Positions 6,501 through 16,142 of a stretch of 16,215 nt of DNA are shown here, piece by piece. The notes under the pieces are model-generated. The model was not told the origin of the DNA, did no database searches, and saw nothing but the letters and a program-made list of their open reading frames with translations. Each line of letters starts with the position of its first letter. Position 1 is the first letter of the stretch. Source of the DNA: CAZFPT01 sp046541875 (lineage in GTDB: Bacteria > Planctomycetota > Phycisphaerae > SM23-33); contig JBKHCL010000074.1 in assembly GCA_046541875.1 (NCBI GenBank), positions 1-16,215 of the forward strand, written 5' to 3'. Both the position numbers and the translations under genes were made by a program.

Positions 6501-6529
6501 GGGACATTTCAGGCCATACGCTCTATAAT
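6501..6529 (+). promoter_or_regulatory. Sigma-70-type promoter of the RNase HII-like gene
   Basis: GGGACA (6501-6506) and a perfect TATAAT (6524-6529) are separated by 17 bp. Initiation near 6536 gives a leader of about 29 nt that contains GGGAGG (6549-6554). Confidence 0.65.
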
Positions 6530-6564
6530 CCCTGCCATCGGTACCGACGGGAGGATGCGCAACG

Positions 6565-7530
6565 ATGATCGTGGCGGGAATCGACGAGGCTGGTCTTGGC
6601 CCGGTGCTGGGTCCACTGGTGGTGTCGTCGGCGGTTTTCTCCGTGCCCGACGGCTTGGAGGATCAGCCGTTGTGGCGTCTGCTGGCGTCGGCCGTCGCGC
6701 GCAAACCCTCGCGCACCAAGGCCACCATCGCCATCGCCGACAGCAAGAAGCTCTACTCCCGCCAGAGCAAGGCGGGCATCACCCACCTCGAGCGCGGCGT
6801 GCTTGCCGCCGTCAACGCCAATGGAGGCCGATGCGGTACGTTCCGGCAGTTGCTGGAGCACGTCGCACCGACCTCGCTTTCGCACGCCGACGGGTATCCG
6901 TGGTATCGCGGGCTGGACCTGCCCCTTCCGCTGGCGATCGGGTCGGCCGAGCCTGCCCTGGCGGGCAACGCGTTGCGCGTGGCGATGCGGAATGCTCGCA
7001 TCGAGTTGCTGGAGCTCTCGGCAGAGCCGATTCTCGTCGGCGAGTACAACCGCATGACCGGGGCCACCGGCAACAAGTCCGTCACACTGATGTCCGTGGC
7101 GGCCAGGCTGCTGGGGCGGATCTGGTCGGCCCTGCGCCGGGGGCGGGCGCGCGTCCTGGTGGACCGTCACGGAGGTCGGTCGCACTACCTTCGGCCGTTG
7201 CAGCAGATCTTCCAGGGCTGCTCGATGAAGATTCTTACCGAGAGTGATACCCACAGCGCGTATCGCATCACCGACGGGGGCAAGGAGATGGAGGTGCGTT
7301 TCCTGGTCGGGGGAGACGAAAGTGAGCTCCCGATCGCCCTGGCGTCGATGACGAGCAAATACCTGCGCGAATTATTCATGCACCGTTTCAACGCGTGGTG
7401 GGGTGAGTATATTCCGAAAATCGCCCCCACAGCCGGCTATCATACGGATGGAAACCGCTTTTTTGAGCAGATTCTGCCCGTGATTCATCGCGAAGGACTC
7501 GCCGAAGAGATCATCTATCGGTGCCGATAA
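6565..7530 (+). CDS. Divergent RNase HII-like protein with a large internal insertion
   Basis: The protein has 321 aa. The N terminus GIDEAGLGPVLGPLVVSS matches the RNase HII active-site motif, with D7 and E8; the usual Arg after DEAG is Leu. DSKKL (59-63), the VDRHGG Asp (D200), SMTSKYLRE (261-269, like SIIAKVTRD but ending in Glu) and GYHTDGNRF (291-299, like GYGT...H) follow in family order. RNase HII cleaves RNA in RNA/DNA hybrids and removes single ribonucleotides from DNA. Typical members are about 200 aa; here roughly 100 extra residues lie between DSKKL and D200. The start at 6565 has GGGAGG 10 nt upstream. The acidic set is D-E-D-E rather than D-E-D-D, so activity may differ. It could be a paralogue beside a canonical rnhB elsewhere. 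Confidence 0.75.
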   Translation: MIVAGIDEAGLGPVLGPLVVSSAVFSVPDGLEDQPLWRLLASAVARKPSRTKATIAIADSKKLYSRQSKAGITHLERGVLAAVNANGGRCGTFRQLLEHVAPTSLSHADGYPWYRGLDLPLPLAIGSAEPALAGNALRVAMRNARIELLELSAEPILVGEYNRMTGATGNKSVTLMSVAARLLGRIWSALRRGRARVLVDRHGGRSHYLRPLQQIFQGCSMKILTESDTHSAYRITDGGKEMEVRFLVGGDESELPIALASMTSKYLRELFMHRFNAWWGEYIPKIAPTAGYHTDGNRFFEQILPVIHREGLAEEIIYRCR

Positions 7531-7587
7531 ACTGATTCCGTTCAACGCGCATTACCTCATTGGTCGAATAGAGGTACAACAGAGGCA

Positions 7588-7616
7588 TTGACCCGCTGCA
7601 GCCGGAGCGATACGCT
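7588..7616 (+). promoter_or_regulatory. Candidate promoter of the STAS gene
   Basis: TTGACC (7588-7593) and TACGCT (7611-7616) are 17 bp apart. Predicted initiation near 7623 leaves a leader of about 22 nt carrying AAGGA (7631-7635). The -10 is weak. Confidence 0.4.
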
Positions 7617-7644
7617 GGAGCGGTCTTGGAAAGGAATCACTGCC

Positions 7645-7998
7645 ATGGCAATCCAGAATTGGTCCGACGAGATCACGGTCGTGGAGCTCGGGGACGATCC
7701 TCAGTTCACGGATGAACTGACAACGCTGATGGACAATCTCGAACAGAAGCCCGTCGACGTGGTGCTCAACTTCGGGGCCGTCAGCTTCATCAACAGCTCG
7801 AACGTCTCACAGTTGCTGCGCCTGCGAAAGCTGATGAGCAGCAAAGCCCGCAAGCTCGTGCTCTGTGACGTGAACACACAGGTCTGGGGCGTGTTCCTGG
7901 TGACCGGGCTGGACAAGATCTTCGAGTTCACCAACGACATCGCCACCGCCCTGGCGACGCTGCAGTTGGCCGACACCGACGAAGAGGTCGGCCGGTGA
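7645..7998 (+). CDS. Single-domain STAS protein (anti-sigma factor antagonist-like)
   Basis: The protein has 117 aa and consists of one STAS domain. It has an N-terminal strand (ITVVELGDD), a PVDVVLNFGAVSFINSS strand-loop, the helix NVSQLLRLRKLM, KLVLCDVNTQVWGVFLVTGLDKIFEF, and a short acidic tail. In anti-anti-sigma factors the loop is D-S-S-G with a phosphorylatable Ser; here it is N-S-S-N, so a Ser is kept while the flanking Asp and Gly are lost. ATG 7645 is chosen because AAGGA lies 9 nt before it and homology begins there; a longer frame from 7588 is less likely. No partner kinase, phosphatase or sigma factor is nearby, so a partner-switching role is inference. Confidence 0.8.
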   Translation: MAIQNWSDEITVVELGDDPQFTDELTTLMDNLEQKPVDVVLNFGAVSFINSSNVSQLLRLRKLMSSKARKLVLCDVNTQVWGVFLVTGLDKIFEFTNDIATALATLQLADTDEEVGR

Positions 7999-8253
7999 GC
8001 AATTCCGCTGCCGCGCGCCGGTCCCAGCCACTCGCCTGAGGCGGTCGGCTCGGCGCGCTGCCTCCCGCGGACACGCCAGACTCGCCGGGGAACCCCGGTT
8101 CCGACCGTTCGTCAATGCACACCGCGCCGCGAACCTCCGCTGCGCAGCTGCCCGGGCGATCGCCCCAATTGGCGATTTCCGCCACCATCGCGAAAAGGCA
8201 ACTCCTTAAATCGCTCCAATAGCAGTCTTTATAGTCCACAGGCAGGCGATATC
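7999..8253. other. Intergenic region between the STAS gene and uvrA
   Basis: About 255 nt with no supported gene. It contains a 12-bp palindrome GGGCGATCGCCC (8154-8165) and becomes AT-richer towards the uvrA promoter. No convincing terminator was found for the STAS gene. Confidence 0.5.
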
Positions 8254-8282
8254 TTGTTCGCCCCGGTCCGGGAACGTATAAT
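8254..8282 (+). promoter_or_regulatory. Sigma-70-type promoter of uvrA
   Basis: TTGTTC (8254-8259) and a perfect TATAAT (8277-8282) are 17 bp apart. Initiation near 8289 gives a leader of only about 10 nt. GTTC (8256-8259) and GAAC (8272-8275) are inverted inside the promoter, but their spacing does not match a LexA box I know. Confidence 0.7.
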
Positions 8283-8298
8283 CCACGTTTCTATACCC

Positions 8299-11264
<2,966 letters not shown>

Positions 11265-11268
<4 letters not shown>

Positions 11269-11738
11269 CCCCCGACCCCACACACCAGCCCGCCGACCGC
11301 GACGCCCGGGAGCACCTCGCCGAGCTGTTGGCCGATCAACCCCTGGCCGTACTGGCCACCCACCACGACGGGCAACCGTACTGCAACCTGGTAGCCGTCC
11401 TGGGCTGTAAGGACCTCGACTGGCTGGCGTTTGTCACGCCGAGGAGCACCCGCAAGTACCGCAACCTGTTGGCCGATCCGCGGGTCTCTCTGATGCTGGA
11501 CGACCGCCGCAGGCTCAGCGAGGGCGTGGAAGCCGTCACCGCCGCCACCGCCATGGGCACCGCCGCCGAACCCCCGTCCGATGAACAGGTCGGCCTGATC
11601 GAGAAGTACATCCAGCACCACCCCACGCTGGAGGCCTTCGTCCGCTCGGAAGACACCGCCCTGCTGAAGGTGCACGTACACCGCTGGGTCGTTGTCGACC
11701 GCTTTCAGCACGTGGTGGAGTTCTCGCCCGGCCGGTAG
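11265..11738 (+). CDS. Pyridoxamine 5'-phosphate oxidase-like FMN-binding split-barrel protein
   Basis: The protein has 157 aa. The pattern QPLAVLATHHDGQPYCNLVA, then LDWLAFVTPRSTRKYRNLLADP, then VSLMLDD is that of the split beta-barrel flavin-binding superfamily (PNPOx-like, including heme-utilisation and F420/FMN proteins). TRKYRNL resembles the segment that contacts the flavin phosphate. The C-terminal strand LLKVHVHRWVVVDRF closes the barrel. The full pyridoxamine phosphate oxidase (pdxH) C-terminal motif is absent, so vitamin B6 synthesis is not implied. The ATG overlaps the uvrA stop (ATGA), which points to co-transcription and coupling, though a functional link with excision repair is not established. 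Substrate unknown. Confidence 0.8.
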
Positions 11739-11768
11739 GATCGGCGAACCACCGTTTCAGGAAAAACA

Positions 11769-13088
11769 ATGAGCTTTGACATCCGCGAGCACGGCGCCAC
11801 ACCCGGCGAAACCTCCGTAAACACCCCCGCCATCCAGGCCGCCATCGACGCCGCCGGCCGAACCGGCGGCCGAGTGACCATCCCCCCGGGGCTGTGGCGA
11901 ACCGGCACGATCGAACTGCGATCCAACGTCGAGCTCCACGTGGCCGCCGGGGCGACGCTCATGGGCACCGGCAACGTAGCCGACTACCCCGAGAGCTTCC
12001 CCGAGGACAAGGTCCGGACGCGTCGGCCTTTCACCCGGCGACTGATCTACGCCAACCACTGCCACAACGTCGCGATCACCGGCCGAGGCACCATCGACGG
12101 AAACCATGGCTGCGTGGACGACCTGCCCCAGGGCGAGATCCAACCGCTGAACCTGCACTTTGTGGGCTGCCACGGCGTGGCTGTGCGGGACGTTCAGCTC
12201 AAGCACTCCGGAACGTGGATGCAGCAGTATTTCCGCTGCGAGGAGGTTCACATCTCGGGGATTCGCGTGTGGAACCACAACCGCCGCACCAATGACGGGC
12301 TGGACCTTGACGGCAGTTGCGAGGTGCGCATCAGCGATTGCGACATCGACAGCCGAGACGACGCCCTGGTGTTCAAGAACACCGGGCCATACCCCTGCCG
12401 CAACATCACCGTCACCAACTGCCGACTCCGCTCGAACTGTCATGGCATCAAGTTCGGCACGGAGAGCATCGCCGGCTTCGAGAACATCACGATTTCCAAC
12501 TGCGTCATCAGCCCCTCGCGCCACCCCGAGCCGATGCCCGGATTCCCCGAAGGCCGACCCGTCATCACCGGCTGCGCCCTGGAATGCACCGACGGCGGAA
12601 CGATGCGGGCGATCCACATCGACGGACTGATCGTCGAGCGGGTCTTCGCGCCGATCTTCATCAAACTCGGCGACCGCTGGGACCGCCGCCTGCCAGACGA
12701 CACGCCCGATCATGGCTGCCTCGAAGACATCTCCATCCGCAACGTCACCGCCCGCCAGGCCGGGCCGTTTTCCTGCTCCATTACCGGCTATCCGGGCCAT
12801 CCGGTCCGCCGCGTGCATATCGAGAACGTTCGCATCGAGCACCGCGGAGGCGTGCAGGCCGGCGCCGTCCTCGACGAGGTGCCCGAGAACAGCGGCGCCT
12901 ACCCGGAGATGAACATGCTCGGGAACAAGAAGGGCAAACACCTGCCGAGCTACGGGTTCTTCGTCCGCCACGTGGACGGGCTGACCATGCGGGACGTGGA
13001 TGTCCGCCTGCTGGGCGACGACGCCCGCAGGCCGATGGTGACCGAGGACGTTTCCAACGCGATCTTCGAGAACGTCACCGGCGCGTAG
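11769..13088 (+). CDS. Glycoside hydrolase family 28 (polygalacturonase-like), no signal peptide
   Basis: The protein has 439 aa and a right-handed parallel beta-helix. It opens with FDIREHGATPGETSVNTPAI, then AIDAAGRTGGRVTIPPG, the typical GH28 start. Catalytic motifs occur in order: TNDGLD (174-179; D176 for the NTD Asp), SRDDA (D197, D198) and NCHGIKFG (224-230; H225). GH28 enzymes hydrolyse galacturonan or related uronide chains by inversion. No signal peptide or lipobox is present, so it probably acts in the cytoplasm on imported oligosaccharides; this is inference. The start has AGGA 6 nt upstream. It lies 30 nt after the split-barrel gene in the same direction. A sulfatase relic and a XylR-type regulator lie just downstream, fitting a polysaccharide-use context. 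Confidence 0.9.
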   Translation: MSFDIREHGATPGETSVNTPAIQAAIDAAGRTGGRVTIPPGLWRTGTIELRSNVELHVAAGATLMGTGNVADYPESFPEDKVRTRRPFTRRLIYANHCHNVAITGRGTIDGNHGCVDDLPQGEIQPLNLHFVGCHGVAVRDVQLKHSGTWMQQYFRCEEVHISGIRVWNHNRRTNDGLDLDGSCEVRISDCDIDSRDDALVFKNTGPYPCRNITVTNCRLRSNCHGIKFGTESIAGFENITISNCVISPSRHPEPMPGFPEGRPVITGCALECTDGGTMRAIHIDGLIVERVFAPIFIKLGDRWDRRLPDDTPDHGCLEDISIRNVTARQAGPFSCSITGYPGHPVRRVHIENVRIEHRGGVQAGAVLDEVPENSGAYPEMNMLGNKKGKHLPSYGFFVRHVDGLTMRDVDVRLLGDDARRPMVTEDVSNAIFENVTGA

Positions 13089-13299
13089 AGTGATTGACAG
13101 AAGTTCTTTGGTGGCTCAGCGTCAGCGAGCAGACCGGCCCGCCGGCGTAGAACCGCGTAAACCGCACCGCCTCACCGGCGAGTTTATCCAGGTGCGGCGT
13201 ACGGATGTGCTCCGCGCCGTTGAAGCCGACGTCGCCCCAGCCGAGATCGTCGCACATCGCCAGAATCACGTTCGGCCGATGCTTTGCCTGTGATGTCAA
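13075..13299 (-). pseudogene. Sulfatase N-terminal fragment, truncated at the active-site cysteine
   Basis: The frame starts at TTG 13299 with AGGA 7 nt upstream. RPNVILAMCDDLGWGD (8-23) has the DD metal-binding residues of type I sulfatases. IRTPHLDKLAGEAVRFTRFY (32-51) and VCS (56-58) follow. In intact enzymes the next residues are P-x-R of the C/S-x-P-x-R motif, where Cys becomes formylglycine. Here the text becomes LTLSHQ and similarity ends near 13126; the frame then runs into the GH28 3' end and stops. Sulfatases are about 450-550 aa, so nearly all of the gene is gone. The product would be inactive. Confidence 0.85.
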
Positions 13300-13327
13300 G
13301 ATCTCTTCCTGTTAAAGAATACCCCAC

Positions 13328-13342
13328 CCGGCGATTCGCCGG
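13328..13342 (-). terminator. Possible terminator hairpin downstream of tRNA-Arg
   Basis: CCGGCGA-A-TCGCCGG (minus strand) sits inside wider CACCC/GGGTG arms. It is followed after six bases by a weak T-rich stretch (TATTCTTT). The spacing is poor for intrinsic termination, and the hairpin lies just upstream of the sulfatase relic. Confidence 0.35.
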
Positions 13343-13394
13343 CGGCCGGGCGTTTGGGTGGTGAACACCGAGCCGCTCGACTCCGCTCGTGACT

Positions 13395-13468
13395 CGCACC
13401 CGGGAGGACTCGAACCTCCAACCTGCGGTTTAGAAGACCGCTGCTCTATCCGGTTGAGCTACGGGCGC
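13395..13468 (-). tRNA. tRNA-Arg(UCU)
   Basis: This is a 74-nt cloverleaf. The acceptor GCGCCCG pairs with CGGGTGC (one G-T pair), then discriminator G. The anticodon stem GCGGT/ACCGC encloses CTTCTAA, giving anticodon TCT. The T arm is GGAGG-TTCGAGT-CCTCC. CCA is not encoded. It has its own promoter (13502-13530) between it and the upstream XylR-like gene. Its 3' end faces the sulfatase relic. Confidence 0.95.
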
Positions 13469-13501
13469 GTGGGGTGGCCGTCCGGAAAGGCCATCGAACA
13501 G

Positions 13502-13530
13502 ATTGTAAGGTCGGGTCGCCAGCCCGGCAA
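13502..13530 (-). promoter_or_regulatory. Sigma-70-type promoter of tRNA-Arg
   Basis: On the minus strand TTGCCG and TACAAT are 17 bp apart. Initiation near 13495 gives a leader of about 27 nt. It lies between the XylR-like stop codon (13565) and the tRNA. Confidence 0.7.
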
Positions 13531-13564
13531 GACGCATCCCCGTTCCGCAGCCGAGATGGGCGCG

Positions 13565-14731
13565 TTACTCCCGCCGGCCGGAGCGACCTTTGCGGTACTC
13601 GGTGGGGGTCATCCCCGCGTGTCGGCGGAAGTAGTTGGTCAGCGAGGCGTGGCTGGCGAAGCCGCTGCGGACGGCCACCTCCAGGATGGACAGGTCCGTC
13701 GCTCGCAGGAGATATTGCGCCCGCGAGAGGTGAGTCGACCAGATCGCTTCGTGGACGGTTCGCCCGGCATGACGGCTGAAGCGCTGTTCGAGATTGCGTC
13801 GGGAGACGCCCACGGCCGCTGCGACATCTTCGACGGTGATGAGGTCTTCGGCGCTGTCGTGGATGAATTGCAGGGCGGCCGCCACGGTGCGGTCGGCAAT
13901 GGCGCAGGTGGCGGTCGAGGCCCGTTCGATCACGTGCAGCGGCGGAATGCGTACCGAGTTGCTCGCGTCGAGCTTCCGCCCGCTGATGGCCAATTCGGCG
14001 GCCCGGTAGCCTCGCAGGCGGGCGTCGGGGTCGACGGTGGACAAGGACGGCCTGCACAGATCGCGGTAGATCGGATCGTTGTCCACCCCCACAATCGCCA
14101 GATCGGTCGGCAGGGCGAGCCCGGCGGCGTTGGCGCCTTCCATGAGCGTCGAGGTCCACCAGTCGGCCACCGCCATCACACCGGCAGGGCGCTGGAGCGA
14201 GGAGAGCCACTCGCCCAGCAGGTGTACCCGTTTATTCCAGGGCTCGCGCCAGAACGCATCGTCGGCCATGTGCGTTTGAACCTCGATTCCCGCTCGCCGG
14301 GCCTCGACGGCAAAACCGTCGTGCCGTTCGTGCGCGAAGCTCCGCCCGGCTGTGCCCGCATACCCGAGGAACTCGTATCCCCGCTCGATCAGATGACGGG
14401 CCGCCATCGCCCCGATGGCGTGGTTGTCGAAGGTCACCGTGGGGATCTCCGGGCGCGTGTGCTGGCCGAGGACGTCCACCACCGGGAACGGCCAACTCGC
14501 AGCCTGATCGGCCTGCTCCGCCAACCTGAGCGTGCAGACGATTCCGCACGGCTTTTCGCCTTCCTGGGCAGGGTCCCAGCCGTGAATGCTGCGGATCGCC
14601 CCCTGCCAGCCGGCCTGCTCCGCCAGGCATGCGGCGATGCCCTCGATGACCGCCGTCCGCAGGGAAAAGGACGAATCCAGCGCGATCAGGAGGCGTTTGA
14701 CCCGGCAGTGAGATTCCACATTTTTGGACAT
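13565..14731 (-). CDS. XylR-like AraC-family regulator with LacI/periplasmic-binding-type sensor domain
   Basis: The protein has 388 aa. Residues about 10-275 resemble the sugar-binding domain of LacI/XylR regulators (RLLIALDSSFSLRTAVIEGI, VDVLGQHTRPEIPTVTFDNHAIGAMAARHLIERGY, LAIVGVDNDPIYRDLCRPSLSTVDPD). The C-terminal ~100 residues are a double helix-turn-helix AraC domain (VEDVAAAVGVSRRNLEQRF, then ILEVAVRSGFASHASLTNYFRR, then GMTPTEYR). Regulators of this kind respond to a free sugar and usually activate catabolic genes. ATG 14731 or 14740 could be the start. I prefer 14731 because the -10 candidate abuts 14740. Neither has a Shine-Dalgarno site. It is divergent from the PEP-CTERM gene and near the GH28 gene; its target is unknown. 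Confidence 0.9.
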   Translation of the reverse strand: MSKNVESHCRVKRLLIALDSSFSLRTAVIEGIAACLAEQAGWQGAIRSIHGWDPAQEGEKPCGIVCTLRLAEQADQAASWPFPVVDVLGQHTRPEIPTVTFDNHAIGAMAARHLIERGYEFLGYAGTAGRSFAHERHDGFAVEARRAGIEVQTHMADDAFWREPWNKRVHLLGEWLSSLQRPAGVMAVADWWTSTLMEGANAAGLALPTDLAIVGVDNDPIYRDLCRPSLSTVDPDARLRGYRAAELAISGRKLDASNSVRIPPLHVIERASTATCAIADRTVAAALQFIHDSAEDLITVEDVAAAVGVSRRNLEQRFSRHAGRTVHEAIWSTHLSRAQYLLRATDLSILEVAVRSGFASHASLTNYFRRHAGMTPTEYRKGRSGRRE

Positions 14732-14740
14732 AATGCGCAT

Positions 14741-14769
14741 ATGGTGTAAATATTTTGTCTGCGAGTCAA
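14741..14769 (-). promoter_or_regulatory. Candidate promoter of the XylR-like gene
   Basis: On the minus strand TTGACT and CACCAT are 17 bp apart. The -35 is good and the -10 poor. Initiation near 14734 would leave an almost leaderless mRNA for ATG 14731. The region is distinctly AT-rich. Confidence 0.4.
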
Positions 14770-14816
14770 GCAGAAATCGCCCCCGTGCACTAAGATAACC
14801 GTTGTGAAGTTGGGTT

Positions 14817-14839
14817 GCGCTCCCGGCTGAGGGGGGCGC
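14817..14839 (+). other. Hairpin upstream of the PEP-CTERM gene
   Basis: GCGCTCCC (14817-14824) can pair with GGGGGCGC (14832-14839) with one T-G wobble and a 7-nt loop. No T-run follows. It may lie in the 5' leader or upstream of the promoter; a weak TATTAC at 14869-14874 is the only -10-like box seen. Confidence 0.3.
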
Positions 14840-14895
14840 CGCCACAGAACAGCAATTCATGACTCTGCTATTACTCGAACAGAAGGGAGGGTGCC

Positions 14896-15759
14896 ATGAA
14901 TAAGCACCTCGTAGCAGCAATGATGGTTTTGGCGATCGCAGCCGGGACGGCCTCGGCGGATGTGATCGCGGAGGACAGTTTCCTGACGCCAGCAGGATCC
15001 GAGTACGATCTGGGGGCTCTGAACGCACAGTCGCCTGCGCTGACCGGGTTCGCTGACGGAGACGCCTGGGATGCCGACGACGATTCGTACAACACCTTTA
15101 CCGTGATCTCGGACGGGCTGGACTACGAGGGGCTGGCCAGTTCAGGCGGCGCTGTGCGCCTCGATCGAAATCCGACCACCGATAATGCCGTGCTGAAAGA
15201 TGCCGTTCGCGCGTCCAACGGCAATGCGGCCGGCGAAACCGTCTACTTCAGCGCCCTGATCCAGCACAACGGGGCCTCCGCCCAGTTCGGGATTAAGATG
15301 CAAGGAAAGAACGTGAACTGGATCGGGTTTGACGAGAGCGGACACCTGACTCTGTTCAGCCAGAGCGGAGGCGGTGGAAGTTCCGACCATGGTCCGGCAA
15401 CCAGCACCGCGACGTACTCGGCAGTTACGCATCTACTGGTGGCGAAACTCGTCGACAATGGGGGCGGTTCCGGCCAGGACCGCTTGTCTGTCTATATTGA
15501 CCCCGATCTCTCAAGCGGCGAGCCGACCTCGGCCAACCTGACACTGGACGTGGGCACGGCCGGCTTCTATCCCTCCAACAACGGCCTGGATAGCATCGGC
15601 TTGCGAGGCGACAATCCCGGCGGGCAGAGCACCGAGCCCATTTTCGATGAACTTCGCGTGGGCGACGCTTGGGCCGATGTGACCCCCATTCCCGAGCCGG
15701 CTACGATGAGTCTGCTGGCGATCGGCGGGCTGGGCGCGTTGCTCCGCCGCAAACGCTGA
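14896..15759 (+). CDS. PEP-CTERM sorted exported protein
   Basis: The protein has 287 aa. A Sec signal peptide (MNKHLVAAMMVLAIAAGTASA) is probably cut after A21. The C terminus (264-287) is a PEP-CTERM tripartite signal: PIPEPATM, a hydrophobic stretch SLLAIGGLGALL and the basic end RRKR. Such proteins are processed at the membrane by an exosortase and displayed on or released from the cell surface. The middle is a Gly/Ser/Asp-rich, beta-strand-rich domain. IFDELRVGDAWADVT just before the sorting signal is a pattern seen in planctomycete and verrucomicrobial PEP-CTERM proteins with concanavalin-like (LamG-type) folds. The ATG has AAGGGAGG upstream. No exosortase gene is in the window. The specific role is unknown. 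Confidence 0.9.
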   Translation: MNKHLVAAMMVLAIAAGTASADVIAEDSFLTPAGSEYDLGALNAQSPALTGFADGDAWDADDDSYNTFTVISDGLDYEGLASSGGAVRLDRNPTTDNAVLKDAVRASNGNAAGETVYFSALIQHNGASAQFGIKMQGKNVNWIGFDESGHLTLFSQSGGGGSSDHGPATSTATYSAVTHLLVAKLVDNGGGSGQDRLSVYIDPDLSSGEPTSANLTLDVGTAGFYPSNNGLDSIGLRGDNPGGQSTEPIFDELRVGDAWADVTPIPEPATMSLLAIGGLGALLRRKR

Positions 15760-15791
15760 GAGACGCGGCAATCCAGCAAAACCTCCTCACG

Positions 15792-15826
15792 GGCGGTCGG
15801 TTCCTCGCGAGCCGGCCGCCTGTTGT
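15792..15826 (+). terminator. Probable terminator of the PEP-CTERM gene
   Basis: GGCGGTCGG (15792-15800) pairs with CCGGCCGCC (15812-15820), with one wobble and an 11-nt loop. The T-rich TGTTGT follows. It lies 33 nt after the stop codon. Confidence 0.5.
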
Positions 15827-15911
15827 CTGCGCTGGTCATGCAGCACGGGCTTTAGGCCGCAACCCCTGAGCGAAAGACGTCTCAAGACACAACACGGTCG
15901 TGCTTCAAACG

Positions 15912-15977
15912 TGGCTTGGGCTTCCAGCCCATGCAGACACGGCCTGGAAGGCCGTGCTACGTAAACGTGGCATGGGC
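15912..15977. repeat. Dispersed hairpin repeats with a TTCCAG/CTGGAA core
   Basis: GCTTGGGCT-TCC-AGCCCATGC (15914-15934) forms a 9-position stem with one T-T mismatch. CACGGCCT-GGA-AGGCCGTG (15938-15956) forms a perfect 8-bp stem; read on the other strand its loop region is the same TTCCAG. A third partial copy, CGTGGCATGGGCT (15966-15978), repeats the left half of the first with the base that would restore its pairing. Confidence 0.6.
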
Positions 15978-15992
15978 TCGTGTCGTTCCGGC

Positions 15993-16097
15993 CGAGCCTG
16001 CGAGGGAGGAACGGAGCAACCCGGCCGCCGCGACACTGCCAATCCAAGCATGGAACGCAATTCCAACCAGCCGGGTTGTTCAACTCGCTCAGGCTCG
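15993..16097. repeat. Long imperfect inverted repeat (MITE-like) in intergenic DNA
   Basis: The left arm at 15993-16025 (CGAGCCTGCGAG ... GAGCAACCCGGC) is complementary, with small gaps, to the right arm at 16070-16097 (GCCGGGTTGTTC ... CGCTCAGGCTCG). The arms are about 30 nt and enclose about 44 nt without a gene. The left arm resembles 144-168. Confidence 0.5.
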
Positions 16098-16142
16098 CTG
16101 CACAGATCCGGGCACCCACTGTTCCGGCCGCGCAGGCCACCT

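Noticed and set aside
8154..8165. GGGCGATCGCCC as a HIP1-type element
   Set aside because: It is a single copy in the window; a palindrome of this composition is unremarkable in GC-rich DNA.
11757..12971. 404-codon minus-strand frame opposite the GH28 gene
   Set aside because: Antisense shadow of a gene with intact GH28 catalytic motifs.
14740..15028. N-terminal extension of the XylR-like frame to 15028
   Set aside because: It would overlap the PEP-CTERM start and its Shine-Dalgarno site, and has no family similarity.
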